In this document: one piece after another, positions 51,831 through 62,382 of the stretch
How the letters are laid out: each line of letters begins with the position of its first letter
Numbering within the stretch: the first letter of the stretch is position 1
Origin: Lepidodermella squamata
Taxonomy: Eukaryota > Gastrotricha
Reading direction: 5' to 3'
DNA: 64,000 nucleotides
Assembly (NCBI GenBank): GCA_047495785.1
Contig: JBLDXI010000033.1
Location: forward strand, 496,001-560,000
Translations under genes and position numbers: made by a program
The notes under the pieces: model-generated
Database searches by the model: none
Told to the model about the DNA's origin: nothing
Seen by the model: the letters and a program-made list of their open reading frames with translations, nothing else

Positions 51831-52540
51831 TAAAGAAACCTATGCTTGTGAGGAAATGGCACGTCTTGCTATTCAAACAAGAGAAGGCAAAGTGATAAGT
51901 GTCTCATGCAGGCATTCAATGAGCTCCTGATTTTTCCTGATTTTTTTCGCCTGGTAACTAGGAATCGTATTCAATTCTGGGTAGCTACATAGCTACACGT
52001 TCTCGATAGAACAGGAAACCTGCATTAACTGGAAACGGTGGAACCATTTCAAGCTGATATTCCTGGCGGTTCATGCTTTTAAACATCCATCCAAAATCTG
52101 GCTGAATCATATATACGGCGTTTTTTGAAGAAATAAAATTCGATATTTTTGCAATCGTATGCGATTTCAAGGTGATAAGTAATATTTAACGAGCTCCCAT
52201 TATTTTAATTAACCATGGAATGTTTAATTAAAATGTAATAAGATCCATGGCCCTGTTCTGAGAGACTTTCGTCGGCGTCTGCCGCCTGTTTTCTTATTAC
52301 CTAGACTCTTTCATCACGATAAAGGTTAACAAGTCGTGTCATCGCGAGTAAAAGAATTCCATGACAGCTTTTTAATGAGCTGGATGGGTGTCAAGTATCA
52401 ACGTCTCGTTGTTCCTCCTTAAATTCTCGAAAACACCAATTACGTGTTGATGAATATACGCCACTCACCCTAATTAGCAAACTTGACCTTAAAAGCAGCA
52501 TTTTAAAGCAGTACCGCTTCAGTCTCGAATATCAACGAAA
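51831..52540. other. intergenic region, pLGIC 18 to GABA-B-like receptor 3
   Basis: First ~90 bp duplicate the pLGIC 16 3' flank. A degraded channel 3' end follows (51923-52027), then a fragment resembling the pLGIC 17 3' end near 52105-52140. The remainder is plain AT-rich DNA. Confidence 0.5.
51923..52027 (+). pseudogene. degraded 3'-terminal fragment of a pLGIC 16/18-type gene
   Basis: CTGATTTTTTTCGCCTGGTA, then TAGGAATCG, TTCTGGGTAG and ATAGAACAGGAAACCTG follow, in order, the M4-to-stop sequence of pLGIC 16 and 18 (CTGATTTTTCTCGCCTGGTA ... ATAGAACCGGGAATCTG). Insertions and stops make it non-coding. A scar of tandem duplication or unequal exchange. Confidence 0.6.
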
Positions 52541-54952
52541 ATGTCTCGCTATATTATACTGCTTTGCATTCACGCTTTTGCATTTGCCCAGTCAAGAAAG
52601 CCCAATGAGCTAGTTATGTTGAATATGATGCCACTGAACAGCCCAAATATTCCGACGGCTTGCAGCGCGGCGGCTAAATTAGTGATTGATACGGCGAATT
52701 CACGAAACAACATTCTGCCGGATTATCACATTCGTATGGTACTCAAAGACGAAGGATCAGCAGCGACGAGAGCCTCTCAGAGTTTTGTGAACTTCTTATG
52801 GGAATTCGAAAGAAATCTAACAAACAATTCCTACATGTCTCCTATGGTGATTGGAACTTCGTTAGCTTGTCAGAGTGAGTTTTCCAGGTCATTTTTCGAA
52901 AGTAGAATGTAAAAAAGCTCTTTTCTAGCCAATGCACTGACAGTCAAGGTCAACAAGTTCATTCAGTTTGCCGAAGGGTGCGCTGGCCCTATTCTTATTG
53001 CAAGACGGAACTTGTATAACCACTTGTATCGAGCCCAGGGACCTTACGAAAATATTGGCAACCTCATTCCGCTGTTCGCGAGAAAAGTTGGTGGATGGAA
53101 TCAAATGGCTATATTCACCTCATCAGCAAATGCTAATGACGACATTTTCGGGCGAATGCTACAGAACATTTTCGCTGAGAATGACATTGACGTGCCCTAT
53201 TTCGGAAGTGAACCCGAGGTGAATCAAGATGTGATTGATGCCATCAAATCTAGCGGTGCGCGAGTCATTGTAATGGCTCATGGGAATATCGGGGCGAACT
53301 ACGTCAAGTTTCTCTGCTTAGCGTACAATGCCGGCATGACAGCGCCATACTACGTTTACATCGTTAACTTCTTCGCCTATACCACAGCTGGTGATCCCAG
53401 CTTGCCATTGATACCAGGCTGTACAAGGGTAATGATAGCCGAAATGCTGAAGGTTACCTTTTTCTTCGGTTTGGTTCAGTTTGCTTGGGAAAAATTCGAA
53501 CCGACTTCATTTGGCTATGATAACGATTATTTCGAAGCCTATCTAGCCAGAGAGCTCAACGGCACAAGAGTCGGGGATATGAATCAAAGGCACATCTGCC
53601 ATGACGCAGCTATGGGTACCATCCTAGCCTTGAACAGAAGCGAAGCCGTACTACGGGAAAAGTACAACATGAGCTTGAAAGACTTTTCGACTAATCCAGA
53701 TTTGGTCCGGCACGTTGTAAATGCCAGTACAGCTTTGACGGATTTTGTAGGTCTAAGGGTTGGAAGGATTCGATTTTCTGAACGCTTGCTGATCGACAAC
53801 GAAGACGTTTTCGTAGTACAGCAGGTTCCTGGATCTGTTCGTATTGTCTACAAAATCACTCGAACTGATAATGACATCAGAACACTGAAAAACGCTAGTA
53901 CTTGGAAACTGACTCCAATGAGTGCCCCAGTTTGGTATACCAAGTCTGGACAGCCCCCCAAAGACCTGTCCCAGGTAATCCACCTATCATCCGAGTTCCC
54001 AACGTCGTCCTTTGGCGTGTTATTATCGATCGCTATTGCTTCAACAATAACGCATGTGTCGATTTATCTTTTGCTGTCTCGGAATGCTAATCGAGAAAAA
54101 TTCATCTTCTTTTTCGACTGTCCAACGAATTCTCTCCTTCTGTTCGGTTGTGTAATCCTAGACTTGGGAGCAATTTTGTTGCTGTTAGAAATTTCGTACT
54201 ACCCAGATGCTTTATGCCAGATTCGCCCGTTGTTCACGTCCATAGGTATAACAATTTGCAATCTGTTGATGCTGGTCCGAATGTTTGGGTTACGCGATAT
54301 CATGCGATCTCTGAGAAACCTAATGTCTCAGAGCAAAGCCAATAGCATAACTGCAGCTGATTTCAACAGTCACATGAGCAAGCGAGTGCAAACATCCAAA
54401 AGACTGCAGTCCTTCGCATCCTTGATTGCTTCTGGGTGTATCCTAGCTGTTGTACTGATTTGGATATTCGGAGTTGATCCCTTCAAAGTTGGGCATTCAA
54501 CCACACCTGTTAGCTTCGACGAAAATCTTGACTCGTATTATGACATCAAAAATTATTTCTGCAGCTCAGGAGATGAATTCTCGTGGTTTGGAGCAATAAT
54601 AGGTATAAATGGCTTCATCCTACTTGTCAGCTGTTTCTTCGCTTACGACAGTCGGACCAAGCTCAAGACACCGCTGGTGTTTTACAAGTTCGAAAGTAAC
54701 CTTCAAAGAATGGCAATAGGAAACGCAACAACCATTTACTTTGCTTTCCTTCTGATTGTCTATCTAATGTCGGGATCTGAAATCAATCAAATCACGGTCG
54801 TTGTGGTTGGGTCACTTATGTATTCCAACTCCATCTATCTGATATTGAACTACCCAGTTTGGTCGAATCGATGGCCGGTGGCAAAGGTTGAAAACTCCAA
54901 AATCGGCGTATTCTCGGGTTCATCGAAGCAGATGATGGGAGGATCCAATTAA
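52541..54952 (+). CDS. GABA-B-like class C G-protein-coupled receptor 3
   Basis: Two exons (52541-52874 and 52929-54952; 54-bp intron, GTGAGT...TTTCTAG) give 785 residues, with the intron at the same codon and phase as in receptors 1 and 2. Signal peptide MSRYIILLCIHAFAFAQ. Flytrap domain: VMLNMMPLNSPNIPTAC and NSRNNILPDYHIRMVLKDEG. Seven-helix domain: CQIRPLFTSIGITIC, FGLRDIMRSLR, WIFGVDPFKVG and WFGAIIGINGFILLVSCFFA, matching GABA-B. Tail of about 25 residues, no coiled coil. It is closely similar to receptor 1 although 42 kb away with a dozen channel genes between, so the receptors have moved by duplication together with, or into, the channel array. Confidence 0.9.
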
Positions 54953-55143
54953 TATCAAGTTCATATTCAAGATCATACGCGAACTCCATGCCATTAAAGC
55001 TCGCGTGGCTTTCGAAATTGCCGGAAAAATGTTTCAATCATATATATTGAGGTTCATTGATGTGATCATTGCGGAAGCTTGGTGGTGGATTTTTCCCGAT
55101 TTGATCGATTTATTAGTTTTTCGCACATTTCACACAAAGTAGT

Positions 55144-56307
55144 TTAGAAACACCCACGCTCTTTAGCTATTGAAATCGCATAAGAATTATTGCCCAAAAA
55201 CATAAAAATCATAAAGCAAGCAGCAGCGAAATCTGCAATCCTGGCTGGCGTTAGACTGAATTTCGACATAAATTTCGACTGAAGAGGGGTACTGTACCAC
55301 TTCTTGTAAGTTGTCACAAAAGCCATAATGGCCAAGGAATAAATCGTGCTACTCCAGCAAATAATTGCTGAAATATCCGTGTAATTATTCAAAAAAATCC
55401 TCTGTGATTTTTGAGGCACTCTCTGCAATATCTCACCTTGGAGAAACGTCATTGCGAGTAAGATTGTGACTTGATAGATTGGCCTGTCAGGAATCCTCGG
55501 CGGAATGATGAACCCAGCTAGTTCGAGGATAGTTAGCAGAAGAATTGGAACCATCAAGTAGTAAACGTAATACTCAGGTTTTCGTTTGAAATGCATCGCA
55601 AATACAGCAGCACTGCGATTGCCGTTCACATTGATGAAAGCTTCCTTCGCGCTCCACCCAATATAGGTCCACCCAGTTCCGTGGCTGTTCGACATGAAGT
55701 AGGACTCAACTTTTGAGAATTGGGTCAGTTTGAAGACCGATCCATTTTGATGCTCCTGCATTACGAAAACAATTTCACAAATCTGGTTATCAAACGGGAA
55801 GTATTCGTAATCCATCGGGCTGTGGGATGTGAATACGCCAACTCTTTGCCAGAAAACCAGGACGTTTGCCTCGAGATCGTATATTGAACGATCAGGGACG
55901 TACCATACGTACAACCTGCTAGTAAAACCTTGCGTCAGGCCGAAATCTAGCATTGCGTTCTTGTGGTGCATGTGTGGTTTCCAAACAAGGTCTTCGTCGA
56001 TGTAGAATGTCCTCTCTTTGGGGAGGGAGTAGTTATCACAGTCGACCTCCCATGAGAGAGCAAGAGAACCAGAAATGGTCAGTGTCTCGGAGACATCGTT
56101 GATTTCATGAAAGCGTTGGGGTATAAATGTTATTTGAACTTGAGTTGGCGAACAGTCTTCCCCGGTCATGTAACGTCCTTCGACGCAGGTCGGTGTATAG
56201 ACTGTCTTGCCAAACTGCGAACAGTTGGCGATAAATTCTTCGTCAGGCTTTGATTTTACGCTCAAAACGAAAGTTGGCGTCAACAAAAAAAGATAACGGC
56301 TCAGCAT
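55144..56307 (-). CDS. pLGIC 19: ligand-gated ion channel subunit with one Cys-loop cysteine replaced by Ser
   Basis: Single exon, 387 residues. Signal peptide MLSRYLFLLTPTFVLSVKS. N-terminal cysteines NCSQFGKTVYTPTC, EDCSP and VDCDNY intact. The Cys-loop reads SHSPMDYEYFPFDNQICEI: the first cysteine codon TGC is AGC (Ser), a one-base change relative to the SHCPMDY of pLGIC 12, while the second cysteine stays unpaired. All else is conserved: FVWKPHMHHKNAML-type loop A, GNRSA, M2 DRPIYQVTILLAMTFLQGEI and VPQKSQ. It belongs to the VPQK subgroup with 12 and 13. Either a very recent change or a tolerated free thiol; a sequencing error should be excluded. Confidence 0.95.
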   Translation of the reverse strand: MLSRYLFLLTPTFVLSVKSKPDEEFIANCSQFGKTVYTPTCVEGRYMTGEDCSPTQVQITFIPQRFHEINDVSETLTISGSLALSWEVDCDNYSLPKERTFYIDEDLVWKPHMHHKNAMLDFGLTQGFTSRLYVWYVPDRSIYDLEANVLVFWQRVGVFTSHSPMDYEYFPFDNQICEIVFVMQEHQNGSVFKLTQFSKVESYFMSNSHGTGWTYIGWSAKEAFINVNGNRSAAVFAMHFKRKPEYYVYYLMVPILLLTILELAGFIIPPRIPDRPIYQVTILLAMTFLQGEILQRVPQKSQRIFLNNYTDISAIICWSSTIYSLAIMAFVTTYKKWYSTPLQSKFMSKFSLTPARIADFAAACFMIFMFLGNNSYAISIAKERGCF

Positions 56308-56366
56308 CTCCTACCCTTCTTTTATCAAATGGTACACTGGTAAGGTACATTCTGCAAGAATATTTG

Positions 56367-56374
56367 CTTATAAA
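56367..56374 (-). promoter_or_regulatory. candidate TATA box for pLGIC 19
   Basis: On the minus strand TTTATAAG is 60 bp upstream of the ATG at 56307. Confidence 0.4.
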
Positions 56375-56620
56375 TGATTTGCCCAAGGTAATTATTTACC
56401 AATAATATGTTGTTCAAACCTTTGTTGTTAGTTTTACGTGTACTCAGTCGAATTAACATCGCAAATTATGGCAATATTGGCTGGCGGAAGCCACACAAGC
56501 ATAGCCATCATTTGTAGTATTTTTCAACAAAGCCACTGTCTTTTGCCATTAATTTTATTAACAGAAACAGAGAGTCAGCAGCCATTGAGAATAAATCATA
56601 AGTCATCCTGGGATATAGCG

Positions 56621-56818
56621 CTACTTGGAGGAACTTGAGCTGGAGGACTTTCGCACTTTTGAAACGACCGGTTTGCTTGGTAGACTAGCATCGTGTGGGC
56701 GGCTTTCGCAAGCGAAAACTTCATCTACATTAGGATTGAGCAATTTTTTCGTTGATGACTTCTTCTGCTTGGGAGACTGCTTATGCCTTGCCGATAAGTA
56801 AGATACCATCAAAAGCAT
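56621..56818 (-). CDS. possible small basic, Ser-ending protein (uncertain)
   Basis: A 65-residue open frame, Lys/Ser-rich, ending SSSSSSSK. The terminal serine run uses several different codons (TCC, AGC, TCA, AGT), so it is not a simple nucleotide repeat, which is weak evidence of selection on protein. No domain, no signal peptide and no neighbour logic. It could be an exon of a larger gene or a chance frame. Confidence 0.25.
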   Translation of the reverse strand: MLLMVSYLSARHKQSPKQKKSSTKKLLNPNVDEVFACESRPHDASLPSKPVVSKVRKSSSSSSSK

Positions 56819-58552
56819 CCGTAAAAACGCGTTCCAGTAAATTCAGTAGCAGCAAATGAAAATTGAGATTACTAAGCCGATTAACTTCAAGCTTGCTTAA
56901 ATACTTGGCCTATCAAGGGTACTCATCGTGCAAGTTTTTTTGTCCTTAAAGAGTAGGCGAGGTCGATAAAAAGTACGCTGTAAACCAAATAAGTGGCCCA
57001 CACTTGGCCAAGATATATACTCTTCACACGCAACTGAGCTGGTGCTTTTCAGCAGATGGCTATCGTATAGCTGACCCCGGATAGGTTGTAGTGCGAGTAG
57101 AAACAACTTTCGTCATTAAAAGCCAAGAAAAACTGGCAATTGGGATCAGGTCAAATTTCTAATAAACAAAAATCGATAGCAGAGCAGATTAAAAACAGAT
57201 TATAACTACTGGAACCAGATATCATTGATATAGTCGAGGTATTGTCGAAGTATTCAAGCTGATCAACTGGCAACAATGTCTACATAATCTTTGAAACATG
57301 TTAATTAATTATCGGAACAAGGGGCGAGCAGAAGCGATAGATTTGACACCGATCATCAATTATGCGGACAATTGTCAGATCCATTCCCATATGCTCATTG
57401 GCGATGAATGAACAATATGCATTGTCAGAGTGCCAGTACGTTTCATAAATCTTGCAAGGCCGTTTTATAGCGAGAACAGTGACGACCCTTGCTGCGGGAA
57501 CAGCTCTCGAAATCCATAACTGCTTTTACTCCACAATGGTGTGACGAGTCACAGTCGAAAAAGCAGTGTTTGGTTACCTTAAGGCAAAACAAAACATCAT
57601 TTTCTTCCCTTTTCTTGCGGAAGTCTCATTTTATCGATGATCTACCCGTTTCATCTTCGATGACATACATACATTTTGCCTGAAAGAGCTCGGTCGAATT
57701 GCGGGATGAAATTCTATTCCAAGCTAATGCCATCTAAAATATAATCTAAACTATCTAAATGGCATGAGAGCAACGGTTCGAAATGAGCGCGGGTGTCTTT
57801 TCCGATCTTCAACAACTGAATGAATGGCTGAAAGCTAGCCCTCGTGACAATTTAACACTTTGTTTATGCACGCCTTTTAGGAAAATCTCGCGCTGATTGG
57901 CCTGAATTTCCTTCAAAATCTGTTAATTTTTAATACGCAATCACTTCAATTTTCCCATAATTTTTAACGATGAGGCAATTAGGCTTAGCTTAAATAGCAG
58001 GTTGCGCCGCAGTCATCAGTCATCGCAAATTTGCTAACAGAGCAATATATCGACGCTTTATTGCCATATATAATCTTTAATGTTGACATATGCGAAATTA
58101 ATCGCGATCCCCAGATGGCTCCGGGGATTCACTTTGAATTTAAGGGCCATTCAGTGTGACAAAGCTTGGTAGTGAATAAGTTATTGGATGTATGATATAG
58201 GCATTCGTTCTGTTTTCTTCGAGTTTTCTAGTTAAATCATAGCATGAAACCCCATCAGGATTTTTTCAGGTTAAATCAGAAGCTCTCGAATACTCTCTAA
58301 CACGCTAAGAGGTGGGTCCTCACGTTTCACGAGCTGGGGACACTTGAAGCAACCCATATTTTTACAGAAAATTGCGACACATTTTTCCACTCATGAATCG
58401 TCAGAATTGCACTCGTCAAAGTAACTCATTAGTACAAATAAGTCACGCTATTCTAAGTGCTCTCTACCGAGCCGAATAATGTCGACCTAATAACTGTTTT
58501 GATAATATGCCTTCATATACAATCGGATCTAGCCCTGAAAATCGTCTTCTTA

Positions 58553-59731
58553 ATGAAAAATTTGCTGATTATATCAGTCCTAATATTCTCGTCATCGTCA
58601 GGTTATGGTCAAATCCTGCTTGATGTAAACAACTTGGAGCGGCTAACAAAACAGCAAACTTTCAATTTGCTACAGAAATGCCCAAACATTATCCCCGAAA
58701 TTTACACGCCCACTTGCATTCGAGGCCAAGGTCGCGGTTATCCATGCTCGCCAACTAATGTAACAGTCATGCTGCAACCGGAGCATTTGGACGATATCGA
58801 CGATTTGCAGGAAACATTCACACTGTCTGCCTCGCTGCGGTTCGTATGGACAATCCCGTGCCCGGCTTATACACCTGATTACCAATTTATCTTATTCTTG
58901 GACAAGGACCTATTCTGGAAGCCCAATATTAATCATCGCAACACCCCTCGCAATTTCGGAATGAACGAAGGGTTTGTGAATAGGTTTTTCCTCAAATACA
59001 CCAACCCGCCGAAACATTCGATTGAATTCACCTGGAACCGCTATGGATCTTTTCTCTCGCAATGCTCGTTCGACCTTCAGCACTTTCCTTTCGATAAACA
59101 AGAGTGCAAAATCGTGTTTACAATGCAGGAAAACGCTTTGGCCGTTGCGTTTGCTTATCCTGTTAATTTTCGAGTTTTCGACAGCTTCTTGACTTCGAAT
59201 GACAACTGGGATTTATTGAACTCCTCGTATGCTTTATACCAAGTTGATATCGATGGCAACAACAGGAGTGAAGTCGCTTTTTCAATTGTCATGCGGCGGA
59301 GACCTGACTACTACGTCATGCATCTGATGATACCTTCTTCATTGTTGTCTGGTCTGCAGCTACTTTGTTTTGCTATGCCACCAGAGAAGCCTGATCGGCC
59401 AGTTTTTGCCGTGACTATCCTACTAGCCCTGACATTTCTAGCAGGGCAGGTTGCTGATAGTGTCCCAAGGAAAAATCAGCATATTTTTCTATCAGATTTT
59501 ACATATATTTGCTCGTTACTTTCTCTGATTTGGACTGCGTATTTTCTACTAAGCTGCGGCTGGTCGACGGCCTGGAGGTCGTGGTTTAAATGCCCGGTGT
59601 CTAGGAAGTCAACCATACTCTGCATTTATCGACATCGTGCGATAGATTTTGTCGTTTTCTGCGTTTCTGTGATTGCATACGCTATGGTGATAAACATGGC
59701 TTATACGAATAAAGTATTCAGAGATTATTGA
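58553..59731 (+). CDS. pLGIC 20: Cys-loop ligand-gated ion channel subunit, RGQGRG subgroup
   Basis: Single exon, 392 residues from Met at 58553, selected for the signal peptide MKNLLIISVLIFSSSSGYGQ; the upstream in-frame ATG at 58457 gives no better leader. N-terminal cysteines KCPNIIPEIYTPTC, YPCSP and IPCPAY with the RGQGRG loop typical of 20-22. Cys-loop SQCSFDLQHFPFDKQECKI. Loop A FWKPNINHRNTPRNFGM. Loop C NNRSE. M2 DRPVFAVTILLALTFLAGQV has Ala at 15' where Gln is usual. The linker VPRKNQ is unusual. Confidence 0.95.
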   Translation: MKNLLIISVLIFSSSSGYGQILLDVNNLERLTKQQTFNLLQKCPNIIPEIYTPTCIRGQGRGYPCSPTNVTVMLQPEHLDDIDDLQETFTLSASLRFVWTIPCPAYTPDYQFILFLDKDLFWKPNINHRNTPRNFGMNEGFVNRFFLKYTNPPKHSIEFTWNRYGSFLSQCSFDLQHFPFDKQECKIVFTMQENALAVAFAYPVNFRVFDSFLTSNDNWDLLNSSYALYQVDIDGNNRSEVAFSIVMRRRPDYYVMHLMIPSSLLSGLQLLCFAMPPEKPDRPVFAVTILLALTFLAGQVADSVPRKNQHIFLSDFTYICSLLSLIWTAYFLLSCGWSTAWRSWFKCPVSRKSTILCIYRHRAIDFVVFCVSVIAYAMVINMAYTNKVFRDY

Positions 59732-60049
59732 GCCGGGCTGCTGGTTTCTGAAGCGAGATAAAAATTCTGATGAATAATACTGCAGCAGCTTTTTACATAA
59801 CGTCATGCGTAAAAAAAAACACTGGTGTGACGAAAGGTAAACATGCAAAGTGGCGCGATACTTCAGCATACAGAATTGCTGACGCATAATAAAAAAGCGC
59901 AATAAACATGGAAAAAACCCTAGCACGTATTTCTGTCTACCTTTTAGTATGAGATTGCATACGAAGATTATTTTTCGCTTCAAGACTCAAGATAAAATTG
60001 AACTCAATCTCTACCTGCTGTAAATTTTAGGGTTTTACTGTGATTTGAA
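59732..60049. other. short intergenic region upstream of the Tyr/Pro-rich gene
   Basis: No gene recognised; minus-strand frames overlapping the end of pLGIC 20 are shadows. Confidence 0.4.
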
Positions 60050-60430
60050 ATGGTTCAGTCCAGCAGCAGTTGCAGCAGTTCCGATGGATGGCGCAAGGCT
60101 AGTCACGGGATGCATTACGCCAACCATTACGACCGTAAGAAGGCGAAGAAAATGCATAAGCTAGCCAAGAAAGGAATGCTGCCGCCTGGTCACTACCCTC
60201 CTGGAGCCTACCCAGCTGGTTACCCAGCCCCAATGCACCCTGGCCACTACCCAGCTCCGGCTCCGGGACATTACCCGCCAGCTGGTTATCCGGCCGGTTA
60301 TCCTGCCCCCGGTTATCCTGCTCCCGCCCCTGGTTATCCAGCCCCAGCACCTGGTTACGGTTACCCGCCAGCAGGTGCCCCTGGCTACTACCCGCCACCC
60401 GGTGCTCCTGGTTATTACCCACCTCGTTAA
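60050..60430 (+). CDS. Tyr/Pro/Gly-rich repeat protein (XYPPX-like)
   Basis: Single exon, 126 residues. The N-terminal 43 residues are Ser-rich then basic (MVQSSSSCSSSDGWRKASHG, DRKKAKKMHKLAKKG). The rest is low-complexity repeats of GHYPP, AGYPAP, APGYPAP and GAPGYYPP. There is no signal peptide. This resembles XYPPX-repeat proteins, which are often disordered and can be adhesive, secreted or aggregation-prone; function here is unknown. The repeats use varied codons. A frameshifted partial copy of this gene lies at 63721-63903, so it has been duplicated along with a channel gene. Confidence 0.75.
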   Translation: MVQSSSSCSSSDGWRKASHGMHYANHYDRKKAKKMHKLAKKGMLPPGHYPPGAYPAGYPAPMHPGHYPAPAPGHYPPAGYPAGYPAPGYPAPAPGYPAPAPGYGYPPAGAPGYYPPPGAPGYYPPR

Positions 60431-60896
60431 TTTTTCCGGTGTTTTCAAGCAAATCGATTGAACATTTCCCTGTGTGCTTGACTACTATCTTTTTACGCCT
60501 TGACAACTTTACACTGCTTTAAAATCCATCCAAGAGCTTTGATAATTTCAATAAACAGATCAGATTTCATTTTACAAGACCTATCCAGGCGTTTTATACT
60601 GATTTTTAAACGTCTTGGGACTTGGGACATTAATCTCAAGTGTAGAAGATCGATTTTCATCTTAGAGGGATGAGATCAGTTTAAATTGAATCGCACGCAA
60701 TATTGAACCTCATGGCTCTTAAGATCAATTATCCTTTGCTGTAGACGTAGAGAAAATCGAGAGTCAGCCGGGATTATGTAATTACCCGCAAGATTTTACA
60801 GCTCAAGTGAGATATTGTTCGCCAGACTGATGCGTGATCTACTCTCACGAAAATAACAGCACTGATTAAATATTCCAGCCAGATGTCCTGATTAAA
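60431..60896. other. intergenic region, Tyr/Pro-rich gene to pLGIC 21
   Basis: 3' flank of the Tyr/Pro-rich gene (AATAAA near 60550; its first ~100 bp recur at 63904-64000) and 5' flank of pLGIC 21. No other feature. Confidence 0.45.
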
Positions 60897-62105
60897 ATGT
60901 CAGGTAGCATGCTGAAAATTCTCTTAGTACTGGCGGTAACTTATTCGGCCAATGGTGATGAGTTGGACGAGCTCAGATTGGAGACAACGCTGGAAATGCG
61001 CCGGCTTTGCAAACACATGTCGCCTGAAGTGTATTCGCCAACCTGCATGAGGGGCCAGGGACGGGGTGGAGTTTGCATTCCAACGAATGTTACTATCCTC
61101 CTACAGCCGGACTATCTCAAGGAAGTCAACGACCTGTCTCAGTCATTTACTTTCACGGGAACGCTAAGATTCCTTTGGACTGTCAAGTGCCCACAATTCT
61201 TCTTCAACTACTCGAGAATCGTCAATACAGATCTGAGCGTGTACTGGAAGCCTACAATCAACCATAAGAACACCCCGGTAAATTTTGGCATGGATGATGG
61301 AGTCACAACTCGGTTCTTTTACAAACTCAACTACGGCAACGAAAAAAATCCTATCGAATTCAACTGGAATAGATACGGGTCATTTCTCTCAATTTGCGAA
61401 ATGGATCTCAAATACTTCCCATTCGATCATCAAGATTGTCAAATCCTGCTTTTGCTTCAGGAAAGAATCGAAGCTTCGATGTTCACCGAGCCTGTTCAGT
61501 TTCCGGTTTATGATATTTTCCTGAATTCAAATGAAAATTGGGTGGTCAGCCGGCATTCAAGTCATTTGTATACAGTTGTCGTAGAAGGAAGTAACAGAAG
61601 TGAGGCAGCTTTCACCTTCCGACTACTTCGAAAGCCCGACTACTACGTCAACCATCTAATGATTCCGTGCATTTGCATTTCATTCCTGGAGATAACACTG
61701 TTCGCTGTTCCGCCCCGAGTCCCAGATCGGCCCGTCTTCGCTGTTACGATTATGCTTGCTTTGACGTTTTTACAAAGCCAGATTACTGACTCCGTTCCAC
61801 AAAAGAGTGAACGAATTTTTCTAGTCAACTTCACCGATTTTTGCCAAGTCCTGTCACTTCTATGCACGATTTTCTTTGTTATCAGTTGCGGATACGTTAG
61901 GACGTACCAAGCGTTTTTCAACAAAGCGATCGTGATAGATCTGAGCTTCATCGGTTTTGGTAAAAATAAGCGGAAACTTTATTTACACCGAGAAAGAGTG
62001 ATTGATCTTCTTGTGTTCATCGCAGCAATGTCAGGATTTGTCGCAATTGTGTGCTACTCATTTTTTACGATTTCAGAGAGCGAAGCAAAGAAACTTGCAT
62101 TATGA
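60897..62105 (+). CDS. pLGIC 21: Cys-loop ligand-gated ion channel subunit, RGQGRG subgroup
   Basis: Single exon, 402 residues (Met5 is an alternative start). Signal peptide MSGSMLKILLVLAVTYSANG. N-terminal cysteines LCKHMSPEVYSPTC, GVCIP and VKCPQF around the RGQGRG loop. Cys-loop SICEMDLKYFPFDHQDCQI. Loop A YWKPTINHKNTPVNFGMDDG, identical over most of its length with pLGIC 22. SNRSE in loop C. M2 DRPVFAVTIMLALTFLQSQI, linker VPQKSE. The M3-M4 loop is longer (about 45 residues) and basic. Close duplicate of pLGIC 22. Confidence 0.96.
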   Translation: MSGSMLKILLVLAVTYSANGDELDELRLETTLEMRRLCKHMSPEVYSPTCMRGQGRGGVCIPTNVTILLQPDYLKEVNDLSQSFTFTGTLRFLWTVKCPQFFFNYSRIVNTDLSVYWKPTINHKNTPVNFGMDDGVTTRFFYKLNYGNEKNPIEFNWNRYGSFLSICEMDLKYFPFDHQDCQILLLLQERIEASMFTEPVQFPVYDIFLNSNENWVVSRHSSHLYTVVVEGSNRSEAAFTFRLLRKPDYYVNHLMIPCICISFLEITLFAVPPRVPDRPVFAVTIMLALTFLQSQITDSVPQKSERIFLVNFTDFCQVLSLLCTIFFVISCGYVRTYQAFFNKAIVIDLSFIGFGKNKRKLYLHRERVIDLLVFIAAMSGFVAIVCYSFFTISESEAKKLAL

Positions 62106-62382
62106 ACCGTGATCTCTGTAGAAAGCTTTTACAGTTTATTTTGTCACAAAATATGCGCACGTTGAAACATTTTTGCAATAAAATTACGATTATATTCAAT
62201 CGCGTAGCACAAGCAAATACCAGCCGTGAATTTCCAATACGCAATTACCACTCCGGACTATAATTACTCTCGTATCGATTTCTGTGAGTGTCGTCGCAGT
62301 ATCGAACTGCCGTCTTACATTACCATCCTGGATGCGAGACCAATTTGGTTGTTTCCATGTGAGCAAAATTTAGCTCGAAATT

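Larger units (their letters stand above)
56308..58552. other. 2.2-kb divergent intergenic region, pLGIC 19 to pLGIC 20
   Basis: Contains the pLGIC 19 TATA-like box (56367-56374) and a possible small minus-strand gene (56621-56818). No other gene seen. The in-frame stretch 58457-58552 ahead of pLGIC 20 is treated as 5'UTR. Confidence 0.45.

Noticed and set aside
60099-60506. Minus-strand open frames across the Tyr/Pro-rich gene
   Set aside because: Long antisense frames are expected opposite GC-rich repeats; the plus strand gives the ordered YP repeats.
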